The position numbers and the translations under genes are program-made. Shown piece after piece: positions 23,459 to 31,325 of a DNA stretch of 34,392 nucleotides; position 1 is the first letter of the stretch; each line of letters starts with the position of its first letter. Under the pieces are notes generated by a model. That model was not told the DNA's origin, did not search any database, and worked only from the letters and a program-made list of their open reading frames with translations. Origin of the DNA: Bacillota bacterium. Its GTDB lineage: Bacteria > Bacillota > Clostridia > Lachnospirales > Lachnospiraceae. The DNA is taken from assembly GCA_023402845.1 (NCBI GenBank), contig JAEYFP010000006.1, positions 1 through 34,392 on the forward strand, read 5' to 3'.

Positions 23459-24967
23459 TTATTTATCCAAGCTCTTCATCGTCGGGAACAACAGCACATC
23501 CCGAATCGCAGGCGAGTTCGTAAGCAGCATCACGAGCCGGTCGATACCGTAGCCGATGCCGCCTGTGGGAGGCATTCCGATTTCGAGGGCATTCATGAAG
23601 TCTTCGTCCGTTGTATTTGCTTCCTCGTCGCCCTGGGCAAGCAGCGCTTCCTGCGCTTTAAAGCGCTCTCGCTGGTCGATCGGGTCATTTAACTCGGAAT
23701 AGGCGTTGCACATCTCGCGGCCTGTGATAAAGAGCTCAAAGCGCTCCACATAGTCCGGCTTGTCCGGCTTCCGCTTTGTCAGCGGAGATATCTCAACGGG
23801 ATGATCCATCACAAAGGTCGGCTGTACGAGGTGCTCCTCAACATATTCTTCAAAGAACAGGTTCAGGATATCGCCCTTTTCATGACGGGGCTCATAATGA
23901 AGCTCCCGCTCGTCCGCAAGCTTTTTCGCCTCGGCGGTGTCTTTTATTTCGTCAAAATCGATGCCTGTATATTCCTTGACGGCCTCGATCATCGTGATTC
24001 TCTTAAACGGCGTTTTAAGGTCGATTTGTGCCTCACCGTAAGGAACGGTTGTCGTACCGCATACCTCCTGTGCCACATGGCGGAACATATTCTCCGTCAG
24101 ATCCATCATGCCGTTATAATCGGTATACGCCTGATATAGCTCCATCAGTGTAAATTCCGGATTATGCCTGGTATCGAGCCCTTCGTTGCGGAATACGCGT
24201 CCAATCTCATAAACACGCTCCATACCGCCCACGATCAGTCTCTTTAAATATAGTTCAAGGGAAATGCGCAGCTTGATATCCTCATCCAGCGCATTGTAAT
24301 GCGTCTCAAAGGGTCTTGCGGATGCACCTCCTGCGTTCGTAACGAGCATCGGCGTTTCTACCTCAAGGAAGCCCTGTCCGTCCAGATAGCGGCGGATTGA
24401 ACTGATAATCTGGGAACGCTTTACAAACGTATCCTTCACGTCCTCGTTCATAATTAAATCCACATACCGCTGGCGATAGCGCAGATCGGTATTGGTCAGG
24501 CCATGGAATTTTTCGGGAAGAATCTGCAGACTCTTGGAGAGCAGTACAACTTCGGAAGCATGCACGGAAATTTCACCCTTCTGTGTCTTAAATACCGTTC
24601 CTTTGATGCCGACAAGATCCCCAACGTCAAATTTCTTAAAGGCTGCGTAGGGTTCCTCGCCAATCGCATCCCTTGCCACATATACCTGAATATTTCCCTT
24701 CAAATCCGAAACATTACAGAAAGATGCCTTTCCCATGATGCGCTTTAACATCATACGGCCAGCAATGCTGACTTCCTTTCCCTCCAGCGCATCATAATCA
24801 TCCTTGATTTCCTGACTGTGGATTGTTACGTCATATTTTGTAATCTGAAAAGGGTCCCTTCCTTCCGCCTGCAGGTTCGCAAGTTTTTCCCGCTTTACCT
24901 GTAAAAGCTGATTGACATCCTGCTCCCTGACTTCTCTGTTTTGGTTCTCCTGATTCTCACTGCTCAC
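23459..24967 (-). CDS. lysS: lysyl-tRNA synthetase, class II
   Basis: A 502-residue cytosolic enzyme that charges tRNA-Lys with lysine. An N-terminal OB-fold anticodon-binding domain (about 60-165, SIAGRMMLKRIMGKASF) precedes the class II catalytic domain. Motif 1 lies around FLEVETPMLV, motif 2 is FRNEGLDTRHNPEFTLMELY, and motif 3 is GYGIDRLVMLLTNSPAIRDVLLFP near the C terminus. The length is normal. It lies 41 bp downstream of greA in what looks like one transcript from the promoter at 25583-25612. No T-box leader is present. Confidence 0.96.
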   Translation of the reverse strand: MSSENQENQNREVREQDVNQLLQVKREKLANLQAEGRDPFQITKYDVTIHSQEIKDDYDALEGKEVSIAGRMMLKRIMGKASFCNVSDLKGNIQVYVARDAIGEEPYAAFKKFDVGDLVGIKGTVFKTQKGEISVHASEVVLLSKSLQILPEKFHGLTNTDLRYRQRYVDLIMNEDVKDTFVKRSQIISSIRRYLDGQGFLEVETPMLVTNAGGASARPFETHYNALDEDIKLRISLELYLKRLIVGGMERVYEIGRVFRNEGLDTRHNPEFTLMELYQAYTDYNGMMDLTENMFRHVAQEVCGTTTVPYGEAQIDLKTPFKRITMIEAVKEYTGIDFDEIKDTAEAKKLADERELHYEPRHEKGDILNLFFEEYVEEHLVQPTFVMDHPVEISPLTKRKPDKPDYVERFELFITGREMCNAYSELNDPIDQRERFKAQEALLAQGDEEANTTDEDFMNALEIGMPPTGGIGYGIDRLVMLLTNSPAIRDVLLFPTMKSLDK

Positions 24968-25008
24968 TTTTTTTCTCCTCTATGTGTAACTTAGCTGCAT
25001 TCGTATTT

Positions 25009-25491
25009 CTAATTTGACCGCTCGATCTCCAGAACCTTATATTTCAATATTCCGGCCTGGGTCTCCACACTGATCATATCGCCCTTCCTCGCGCCGATCA
25101 GAGCCTTGCCGACCGGTGATTCGTTGGATATTTTGCCCTTCAGGCTGTTTGCCTCCGTAGAGCCTACGATTTTATATTCGAGCTCCTGTTTGAGTTCTTT
25201 ATCTAAAATCTTTACCTTACACCCAACGCTGATTTTCTCGGTATCGATTTCTTCTTCTAAGACGACCTCGGCATTTTTCAGAATTTTCTCGATTTCTTCG
25301 ATTCTTGATTCAATGTCCCGCTGCTCATCCTTCGCCGCATCATACTCCGCATTTTCAGACAGATCCCCTTGTTCTCTTGCCTCTTTGATTTTCTGAGCCA
25401 CTTCCGATCTCTTTACTACCTTGAGCTCATGAAGCTCCTCTTCGAGCTTTTTCAAGCCCTCATAAGTCAGTATATTTTTCTTTTCTTCCAT
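25009..25491 (-). CDS. greA: transcription elongation factor GreA
   Basis: A 160-residue factor that rescues backtracked RNA polymerase by stimulating transcript cleavage. The N-terminal coiled coil carries the acidic tip (EQGDLSENAEYDAAKDEQ), and the C-terminal FKBP-like domain ends with SPVGKALIGARKGDMISVETQAG. The start at 25491 has AGGAAGG upstream and gives the usual GreA length. The frame stays open for 23 more codons to an ATG at 25560, with GGCGG too close to it, so a longer form is possible but less likely. It precedes lysS. Confidence 0.94.
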   Translation of the reverse strand: MEEKKNILTYEGLKKLEEELHELKVVKRSEVAQKIKEAREQGDLSENAEYDAAKDEQRDIESRIEEIEKILKNAEVVLEEEIDTEKISVGCKVKILDKELKQELEYKIVGSTEANSLKGKISNESPVGKALIGARKGDMISVETQAGILKYKVLEIERSN

Positions 25492-25582
25492 TTCTGCATC
25501 CTTCCTCTTTTCACTTAATTGCTGAATCTTCACAGCATTTATTTTCTCTTCATTTTTCATCCGCCACTAAACAATTAATGGC

Positions 25583-25612
25583 ATTATACCTCATACTTAC
25601 TTTTTATGTCAA
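25583..25612 (-). promoter_or_regulatory. consensus promoter of greA-lysS
   Basis: On the minus strand TTGACA (25607-25612), 18 bp, TATAAT (25583-25588), both boxes perfect. It overlaps the stop codon of the upstream hypothetical gene. Start near 25576; leader about 85 nt. Confidence 0.8.
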
Positions 25613-26425
25613 GGTTATTATATCCTTTCTTTTGGCCCCCAAAAGCCTTTCCTTTTCCCTGTCCGAAAAGAAGGAAATATATGCACTTTGCTTCGGGATT
25701 TCCCGGTAGTTAAAATGATTCTCTCCTGACGCATCTATGACAAACTGCGCATCCTGCGGAAAGGATTGTGTAAGGTTAATGAGGAGTCCGCTGTCCTCAA
25801 AAACAGCTTCTACCAGATCCAGATAAGCATCCTGCTGCCACGTCAGAATACTTAAGTAATTCACATGGCTGTACAGCAGCTTCAGCATCCACTTGACCAC
25901 GAGGAGTCTTTCTCTTTCAAACTCGCTCGTGATACTTTCCTCATACCCTTTGCCCCCATAGCTTTCCACTAAAACGATCTTCAGCTCTTCCCTGCGGATT
26001 CCGAGGCGCCTGCCGCAAAGCATCATCAGTTCCTGCGTATGCAGGTAGGACAACGTTCGGGAGGACACCCAGTGAAACTGCAGCAGCGCGCCTGATATCA
26101 TAGAAAAAAACGGAGATACAACAAAAAAGCAATCAATCCCGCTGCTTTTAGAAAGCCGGTTTAAAATATCTGCCGCCTCCTCAGATGTCAGATAGGACAG
26201 CTCTCTTTCCGTAAAAGGAAGAACCAAGGCGGGATGCTCCTCGTCCAGAAAATTTTTTTCTCGATATTGAGTCTTTGTGACCACATTTTTTATTTTTTTC
26301 TTCAGCCGGAGCTTTTGAAGAAAAGATAAATAAGGTCGTTCTGATTCCGTATGCAGTTCAATCCATGCAATTTTGATGTCTTCCATACGAAAGTATATGC
26401 AATCAGTTTTCTTTCCATTCCTCAT
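25604..26425 (-). CDS. conserved hypothetical protein
   Basis: A 273-residue soluble protein I do not recognise. It has no signal peptide or membrane helix. It is basic near residues 40-52 (LRLKKKIKNVVTK) and rich in aromatic and Leu residues elsewhere; segments such as IVLVESYGGKGYEESIT and FFVVSPFF suggest an alpha/beta fold. The start overlaps the dus stop by 23 bp, with AAAGG at good distance; an ATG at residue 14 (26386) would avoid the overlap but lacks a ribosome binding site. It is the last gene before the greA promoter and likely co-transcribed with dus and coaX. It could be lineage-specific to Lachnospiraceae. Confidence 0.7.
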   Translation of the reverse strand: MRNGKKTDCIYFRMEDIKIAWIELHTESERPYLSFLQKLRLKKKIKNVVTKTQYREKNFLDEEHPALVLPFTERELSYLTSEEAADILNRLSKSSGIDCFFVVSPFFSMISGALLQFHWVSSRTLSYLHTQELMMLCGRRLGIRREELKIVLVESYGGKGYEESITSEFERERLLVVKWMLKLLYSHVNYLSILTWQQDAYLDLVEAVFEDSGLLINLTQSFPQDAQFVIDASGENHFNYREIPKQSAYISFFSDREKERLLGAKRKDIITLT

Positions 26426-27365
26426 ACAAAAGAGCCTTTAACTGCTGCATGGTTTCTACTTCATTTAATTTTCCGCGAAGCTGTGAGGAGTGCGGAAAGC
26501 CGGCCGTATACCATGCGGCATGCTTTCTCATTTCACGGATTCCGATGTATTCACCTTTAAAATCAATCAGCATCATACCGTGCCGGACGATCATTTGCTT
26601 GATTTCCTCTACCGAAGGCGCTTCCCAGTGTTCTCCCGCTGCTTTTCTGTTCAGTTGCCGAAAAATCCATGGATTTCCGCGGCAGGCACGGCCGATCATG
26701 ATGCCGTCACAGCCTGTCTGCTTTCGCATCGCCTCCGCCGTTTCAAAATCCGTTACGTCTCCGTTCCCGATAACAGGAATCCGCACGGCTTCCTTTACCC
26801 GTCTGATCATATTCCAATCCGCTTTTCCGGAATAAAACTGCTCCCGTGTCCTTGCGTGCACCGTCACCGCCGACGCACCGCTTTCCTGTGCGATTTTTGC
26901 AATCTCCGCCGCATTTAAGTGTGCCTCATCAAAACCGCTTCTGATTTTTACCGTAACGGGCTTTTGGATCGCTTTCACAATACTTTCTATGATTTCACCG
27001 GCAAGCCCCGGCTCCTTCATCAGTGCGGAGCCTTCCCCGTTACCCACAACCTTGGTTACCGGACAGCCCATATTGATATCAAGCACATCAAAGGGCCTTT
27101 CCTCGATCCTTTTTGCCATTTCGCTCATAATGACAGGATCTCGGCCAAAAAGCTGCAGGGAGACCGGTGATTCCCCTTCCCCGATTGTAAGCAGCTCCTT
27201 TGTGTTTTTACTGTGATAGTAAATTGCCTTGGCGCTGATCATTTCCATACATAAAAGACCCGCTCCCTGTTCCTTGCACAGCAAGCGAAATGGCAGGTCG
27301 GTTACTCCTGCCATCGGTGCCAATATCCATCGGTTATTTAACGACACATTACCTATTTTTATCAT
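26403..27365 (-). CDS. dusB: tRNA-dihydrouridine synthase (DusB-type)
   Basis: A 320-residue flavoenzyme that reduces uridines in the tRNA D-loop. The FMN-binding TIM barrel starts with LAPMAGVTDLPFR (15-27). The catalytic cysteine is Cys101 in DINMGCPVTKVV. KIRSGFD, VHARTREQFYSG and GNGDV are further family motifs, and MIGRACRGNPWIF closes the FMN site. A helical tRNA-binding C-terminal domain follows. It overlaps coaX by 17 bp, a common pairing in clostridia. DusB subtype is assigned from overall likeness. Confidence 0.93.
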   Translation of the reverse strand: MIKIGNVSLNNRWILAPMAGVTDLPFRLLCKEQGAGLLCMEMISAKAIYYHSKNTKELLTIGEGESPVSLQLFGRDPVIMSEMAKRIEERPFDVLDINMGCPVTKVVGNGEGSALMKEPGLAGEIIESIVKAIQKPVTVKIRSGFDEAHLNAAEIAKIAQESGASAVTVHARTREQFYSGKADWNMIRRVKEAVRIPVIGNGDVTDFETAEAMRKQTGCDGIMIGRACRGNPWIFRQLNRKAAGEHWEAPSVEEIKQMIVRHGMMLIDFKGEYIGIREMRKHAAWYTAGFPHSSQLRGKLNEVETMQQLKALLYEEWKEN

Positions 27366-28125
27366 ATAAAATCCGTAATCCTTCCAAGGTCAGCTGGCTG
27401 TTGTACACGTCGATCTCCTTTGTTTCATCGGCAATCGTCCTTCCAAGTCCTCCCGTTGCGATGACCTTCAGATTCTTATAACCCGTTTCCTTTTTCACCC
27501 GCCTGATAATATATTCCGTCTGTCCGATCTGCCCGTATACAAGCCCGGCCTGCATACTCCATATCGTATCCTGAGCCAGAATAGATTTCGGCTTTTTGAT
27601 TTCTATTTCGGGAAGCTTTGCCGTATCCTCCCATAAAGCCTTTGCGGAAATCCGAATGCCCGGCGCAGTAATTCCGACATTAAATCTGCCGTCCTCCGTG
27701 ATGAGGTCATAAGTTGTCGCCGTACCGAAATCGAGCACAAGTGCCGGACCGCCATACAGCTCGTAAGCCGCCACGATATCCACGATCCGGTCCGCACCGA
27801 TCTCCTTCGGATTCGGATTATCGATTCGGATTCCGGTCTTAATGCCCGGCCCGACAATGAGCGGCTCACAGTGCAGATATTTCATAACTGCATTGATCAG
27901 GGAATGCATAATATTCGGAACGACGCTTGCAATAATCGCTCCTTTAATCTCACCAACTTCAATTCCCTGCTTGCTGATCAGTTCCGTCAGCACCATTCCA
28001 TATTCATCCGAGGTCCGCGGAACCTTCGTTGTCATCCGGAAGGATGCCGCAAGCTGTTTTTCTTCGTATACACCGACCGTAATATCCGTATTTCCAACAT
28101 CAATCGCCAAAAACATCATGTTCAC
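27349..28125 (-). CDS. coaX: type III pantothenate kinase
   Basis: A 258-residue cytosolic kinase that starts coenzyme A synthesis by phosphorylating pantothenate. ASKHA-fold motifs are the phosphate-1 loop AIDVGNTDITVGVY (7-20), the conserved GADRIVD (about 109-115), FGTATTYDLI (about 133-142), and the adenosine loop ATGGLG late in the protein. It overlaps dusB downstream and, by 4 bp, the small conserved gene upstream, so translation is coupled on both sides. The start may be either the first or the third Met (MNMM). Confidence 0.94.
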   Translation of the reverse strand: MNMMFLAIDVGNTDITVGVYEEKQLAASFRMTTKVPRTSDEYGMVLTELISKQGIEVGEIKGAIIASVVPNIMHSLINAVMKYLHCEPLIVGPGIKTGIRIDNPNPKEIGADRIVDIVAAYELYGGPALVLDFGTATTYDLITEDGRFNVGITAPGIRISAKALWEDTAKLPEIEIKKPKSILAQDTIWSMQAGLVYGQIGQTEYIIRRVKKETGYKNLKVIATGGLGRTIADETKEIDVYNSQLTLEGLRILYDKNR

Positions 28126-28469
28126 TCCTCCAAAAGGTCTCCGGCTGACTGCTTTAGTATAAACACCTTATAATACAGCGTCAGCGATTCAAACAGCTCT
28201 TGTTTTTTCCGTAGTATTTCTTTAACAAGCAATCCGCTGCTGATTTCATCGTACAGCAGATCCTCTTCGTCTGCATTCGTCTCCAGATTCAGCGTACCAT
28301 CCTCCATAAATACCATCGTAAAAATGCCGCCCACTTCCTCCGTAAACAGCACGCAGATAATATGAAGATCTTCTCTGATAGATTCCGGCAGACCTTTAAA
28401 TAATTCATTAAAATAATATTTTTTCTCATATGCGTTTGCACCGCATAATACAATTTGACCGTCATCCAT
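28122..28469 (-). CDS. small conserved protein of unknown function (possibly DUF6145)
   Basis: A 115-residue acidic soluble protein with no catalytic motif visible. Segments such as IVLCGANAYEKKYYFN at the N terminus and FTEEVGGIFTMVFMEDGTLNLE in the middle suggest a compact alpha/beta domain. I believe it belongs to a Lachnospiraceae family labelled DUF6145, from memory and not certain. The start at 28469 has GGAG at 8 nt; an earlier GTG three codons upstream is less likely. It overlaps coaX by 4 bp (ATGA). Confidence 0.7.
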   Translation of the reverse strand: MDDGQIVLCGANAYEKKYYFNELFKGLPESIREDLHIICVLFTEEVGGIFTMVFMEDGTLNLETNADEEDLLYDEISSGLLVKEILRKKQELFESLTLYYKVFILKQSAGDLLEE

Positions 28470-28495
28470 AGAAAGCACTCCGTTCCCGTTATCTT

Positions 28496-28789
28496 TTAAA
28501 TTTCAAAAATACCGAAAGTAATTACTGCTGCTGCGGCCAGCACCAACATAAAAATACCGTAAACAACGCCTAAAAAAGACTTTTTCCGAAGACATTTATA
28601 ACAATTTAACGCCATCAGAACCGTGCCCAAAATAAACACGATCGCGAATCTGAGCATCCTGCCGCTGTCAAACAGGGACAGGGCGGACAGCACAAGGATC
28701 ATGATTCCTAAAATAACATTGATCAGATCTATAAAAAAGAATTCGTTTTTCACGACATTCTTAATATATGCTTTTGATTCTTTTTTCAT
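28496..28789 (-). CDS. small membrane protein of unknown function
   Basis: A 97-residue protein with three predicted helices (about 17-40, 46-64, 74-95) and a basic, polar N-terminal tail (MKKESKAYIKNVVKNE). No known family recognised. It lies between argF (12 bp upstream) and the small conserved gene (26 bp downstream), in the same direction and tightly packed, so it is a real operon member. The location in the membrane is clear from hydrophobicity; the role is unknown. Confidence 0.68.
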   Translation of the reverse strand: MKKESKAYIKNVVKNEFFFIDLINVILGIMILVLSALSLFDSGRMLRFAIVFILGTVLMALNCYKCLRKKSFLGVVYGIFMLVLAAAAVITFGIFEI

Positions 28790-28801
28790 ACGTGATTCCC
28801 A

Positions 28802-29788
28802 TCATCCCAAGGTGGCCGCCATGACCGCCTTGATTGTATGCATCCGGTTTTCCGCTTCGTCAAAGACGACCTGTGCATACTTTTCAAATACCTCGTCGGT
28901 AACTTCCATATCCTGAAGCCGGAAGCGCTCGCCCATTTCCTTTCCGATTTCTGTCTTTAAATCATGAAATGCAGGCAGACAATGCAGGAAAATAGCCGTA
29001 TCCTTCGCAGCTCTCATTATATCCATCGTCACCTTGTAGGGTGTCAGCTCACGGATCCTCTCTTCCCAAACCTCATTCGGTTCGCCCATCGATACCCAGA
29101 CATCCGTGTAGATCACATCCGCATCCTTTGCAGCCTCCCTCGCATCCTCCTCAAAGGTGAGTGTCGCTCCGCTTTCCTTTGCATATGCCCTGCATTCTTC
29201 TATCAGAGCTGCATTGGGAAAGTATTTTTTCGGGGCGGCCGCCACGAAATGCATGCCCATTTTACTGCAGGCGATCATCAGGGAATTCCCCATGTTGTAT
29301 CTGGCATCCCCCATGTAAACGAGCTTTCTTCCTTCAAGCGAACCCAAATGCTCCCTGATCGTTAAAAGATCCGCCAGCATCTGCGTCGGATGATACTCGT
29401 TTGTCAGTCCGTTCCATACCGGAACGCCCGCATACTTCGCAAGCTCTTCGACAATCTCCTGTCCGTAGCCGCGATATTCTATCCCGTCATACATCCTGCC
29501 GAGCACCCTCGCGGTATCTGCGATACTCTCCTTCTTCCCGATCTGAGAACCCTTGGGATCAAGATACGTCGTGCCCATTTCCATATCGTGAGCGGCAACC
29601 TCAAACGCACAGCGCGTCCGTGTGCTCGTTTTTTCAAATATCAGAGCAATATTTTTTCCCTTATAGGTCCGGTCAAAAATGCCCTTTTTCTTTTTATCTT
29701 TTAATTCTGCCGCAAGATTGAGAAATTCGTTAATTTCCTCTTTTGTAAAATCCTTCAGCGTCAGAAAATTGCGTCCCTTTAAACTCAT
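28802..29788 (-). CDS. argF: ornithine carbamoyltransferase
   Basis: A 328-residue cytosolic enzyme joining ornithine and carbamoyl phosphate to citrulline in arginine synthesis. The carbamoyl-phosphate loop STRTR lies at about 54-58, with HPTQ further on (EYHPTQMLADL) and the ornithine-binding HCLPAF near the end. DVWVSMGEP is the SMG loop. The start at 29788 has GGAGG at 5 nt; a longer frame would begin at a TTG inside that ribosome binding site. No other arginine genes adjoin, and the anabolic against catabolic role cannot be told, though the lack of arcA/arcC nearby favours the anabolic one. Confidence 0.94.
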   Translation of the reverse strand: MSLKGRNFLTLKDFTKEEINEFLNLAAELKDKKKKGIFDRTYKGKNIALIFEKTSTRTRCAFEVAAHDMEMGTTYLDPKGSQIGKKESIADTARVLGRMYDGIEYRGYGQEIVEELAKYAGVPVWNGLTNEYHPTQMLADLLTIREHLGSLEGRKLVYMGDARYNMGNSLMIACSKMGMHFVAAAPKKYFPNAALIEECRAYAKESGATLTFEEDAREAAKDADVIYTDVWVSMGEPNEVWEERIRELTPYKVTMDIMRAAKDTAIFLHCLPAFHDLKTEIGKEMGERFRLQDMEVTDEVFEKYAQVVFDEAENRMHTIKAVMAATLG

Positions 29789-29832
29789 GATGTCCTCCAA
29801 ATTCTATTGACCCTCCCGGATATGCCGAGCGT

Positions 29833-30738
29833 TTACAAAATTTCTTTTAAAGAGCCGACAATTCCTGCCAACCCCTGAATGTCGGAAGGAATGATCAACT
29901 TTGTGGCCTGCCCGTTTGCCGCCTTCTCAAATGCTTCCAGACTTTTGATGCGCAGCACCGCTTCATCGGCGCCGGCCTCCTTCAAGAACCGGATACCGTC
30001 CGCTGCCGCTTTCTGCACCTTTAAAATCGCCTCCGCTTCACCCTCTGCCTCACGAATCATCTTTTCCTTTTGGGCTTCCGCTCTTAAGATTGCAGCTTCC
30101 TTTTCCGCCTCCGCACTCAAAATTGCGGATTCCTTTTTACCCTCTGCCACAAGAATATTTGCCTTTTTCTCGCCCTCGGCCCTCGTAACTGCCTCACGTC
30201 TCTCGCGCTCCGCTTTCATCTGGCGTTCCATCGCATTCTGTATTTCTGCGGGAGGAACGATATTTTTAAGCTCCACGCGGTTTACTTTGATGCCCCACGG
30301 GTCTGTTGCCACGTCAAGAGAAGCTCGCATTTTTGTATTGATTGTCTCTCTGGAGGTAAGCGTCTGATCAAGCTCCAGATCGCCGATGATATTTCTCAGC
30401 GTCGTCGCCGTCAGATTTTCGATCGCCATAATCGGGTTTTCCACACCGTAAGTAAACAGCTTCGGATCCGTGATCTGGTAAAAGACAACCGTATCGATCC
30501 GCATTGTAACATTATCCTTCGTAATAACAGGCTGCGGTGCAAAATCAGCTACCTGCTCCTTTAAAATCACCCTTCTTGCAACCCTGTCAATGAAAGGAAT
30601 TTTAAAATGAATACCGACCGACCAGGTTCCCTGGTATCCGCCAAGCCGTTCAACTACATGCGCATTTGCCTGCGGTACGATTTTGATGCAGGAAACCAGA
30701 ACAAGCAGGATTAGTACAAGTAAAATAATAATCTCCAT
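29833..30738 (-). CDS. SPFH/band 7 membrane protein (stomatin-like, QmcA type)
   Basis: A 301-residue protein with one N-terminal helix (about 1-19), an SPFH domain (about 20-190; ERLGGYQGTWSVGIHFKIPF at the start), then a long coiled coil (about 185-250) with Ala/Glu/Lys repeats such as AEGKKESAILSAEAEKEAAIL. It scaffolds membrane microdomains or supports membrane protease quality control. It is 2 bp from the nfeD gene, the classic partner of this family. The likely complex sits on the cytoplasmic membrane with the repeats in oligomeric rings. Confidence 0.9.
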   Translation of the reverse strand: MEIIILLVLILLVLVSCIKIVPQANAHVVERLGGYQGTWSVGIHFKIPFIDRVARRVILKEQVADFAPQPVITKDNVTMRIDTVVFYQITDPKLFTYGVENPIMAIENLTATTLRNIIGDLELDQTLTSRETINTKMRASLDVATDPWGIKVNRVELKNIVPPAEIQNAMERQMKAERERREAVTRAEGEKKANILVAEGKKESAILSAEAEKEAAILRAEAQKEKMIREAEGEAEAILKVQKAAADGIRFLKEAGADEAVLRIKSLEAFEKAANGQATKLIIPSDIQGLAGIVGSLKEIL

Positions 30739-30740
30739 AG

Positions 30741-31181
30741 TTAATTCTCCTTTTCTTCTACGACGGCTTTTACGCCTTTGATATCAACCACCTTCACAAC
30801 ACTGCCGACCGGATATTTGATTTTGTCATTTCCCGATCTTGCGGACCATTCCTGACCGCCGATCGTCACCTGTCCGATCCCCTGCAGATTATCGATTTCG
30901 CTTATTACGATCGCATCCGAGCCGATCAGACCTTCGGCATTCGTCTTGATCCTGTCCTTATTAAAGTATTTCACGGCAACCGGTCTTGTCACGAGCAGCA
31001 ACACGATGGATACTGCAAAAAAAAGAATAGTCTGTACTGCCGGAACCGCACCCAACATGGATGCAATAAATGCGACCAGGGCGCCGCCAGCAAACCAGAT
31101 CGTCGCAAGCCCGAGCGTAACAATTTCGATAACAAGCATCAGAATCAGCACACCGAGCCAAACAAGAGCGTCCATTTCCAT
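30741..31181 (-). CDS. NfeD-family membrane protein
   Basis: A 146-residue protein with two to three N-terminal helices (about 5-75) and a C-terminal OB-fold (about 85-146, with GLIGSDAIVISEI and GGQEWSARS). This is the short NfeD form without the serine protease domain. The start at 31181 follows AAAGGGG at 6 nt; an upstream in-frame ATG at 31235 lacks support. It pairs with the SPFH gene immediately downstream. It is probably the first gene of the transcript running to the hypothetical at 25604. No clean promoter was found in the 144 bp upstream. Confidence 0.88.
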   Translation of the reverse strand: MEMDALVWLGVLILMLVIEIVTLGLATIWFAGGALVAFIASMLGAVPAVQTILFFAVSIVLLLVTRPVAVKYFNKDRIKTNAEGLIGSDAIVISEIDNLQGIGQVTIGGQEWSARSGNDKIKYPVGSVVKVVDIKGVKAVVEEKEN

Positions 31182-31269
31182 AATGATTCCCCTTTCCTCT
31201 CCAGAATACCTTTTCAGTTTACTATAACTCATCATTTTTTACAATCAGGAAATCCCAAGGACTTTCCCT

Positions 31270-31306
31270 GCGAAAGAAAAAAGGATCCGCAAGCAGACCC
31301 TTTTTT
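31270..31306 (-). terminator. rho-independent terminator after the cell-wall hydrolase gene
   Basis: On the minus strand AAAAAGGGTC and GATCCTTTTT pair across an 8-nt loop (one G-U), followed by a T-rich tail. On the plus strand the G-U becomes an A-C mismatch, so it is directional. It lies about 20 nt past the stop at 31326. Confidence 0.7.
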
Positions 31307-31325
31307 ATCTTTCATCTCTCTCGTA

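Noticed and set aside
25492..25560. GreA extended by 23 residues from ATG 25560
   Set aside because: GreA proteins are about 158-160 residues, and the start at 25491 has a good AGGAAGG; the upstream ATG has GGCGG directly adjacent, too close.
25561..25603. T-box or lysine riboswitch before greA-lysS
   Set aside because: The leader is only about 85 nt and lacks T-box or L-box landmarks.
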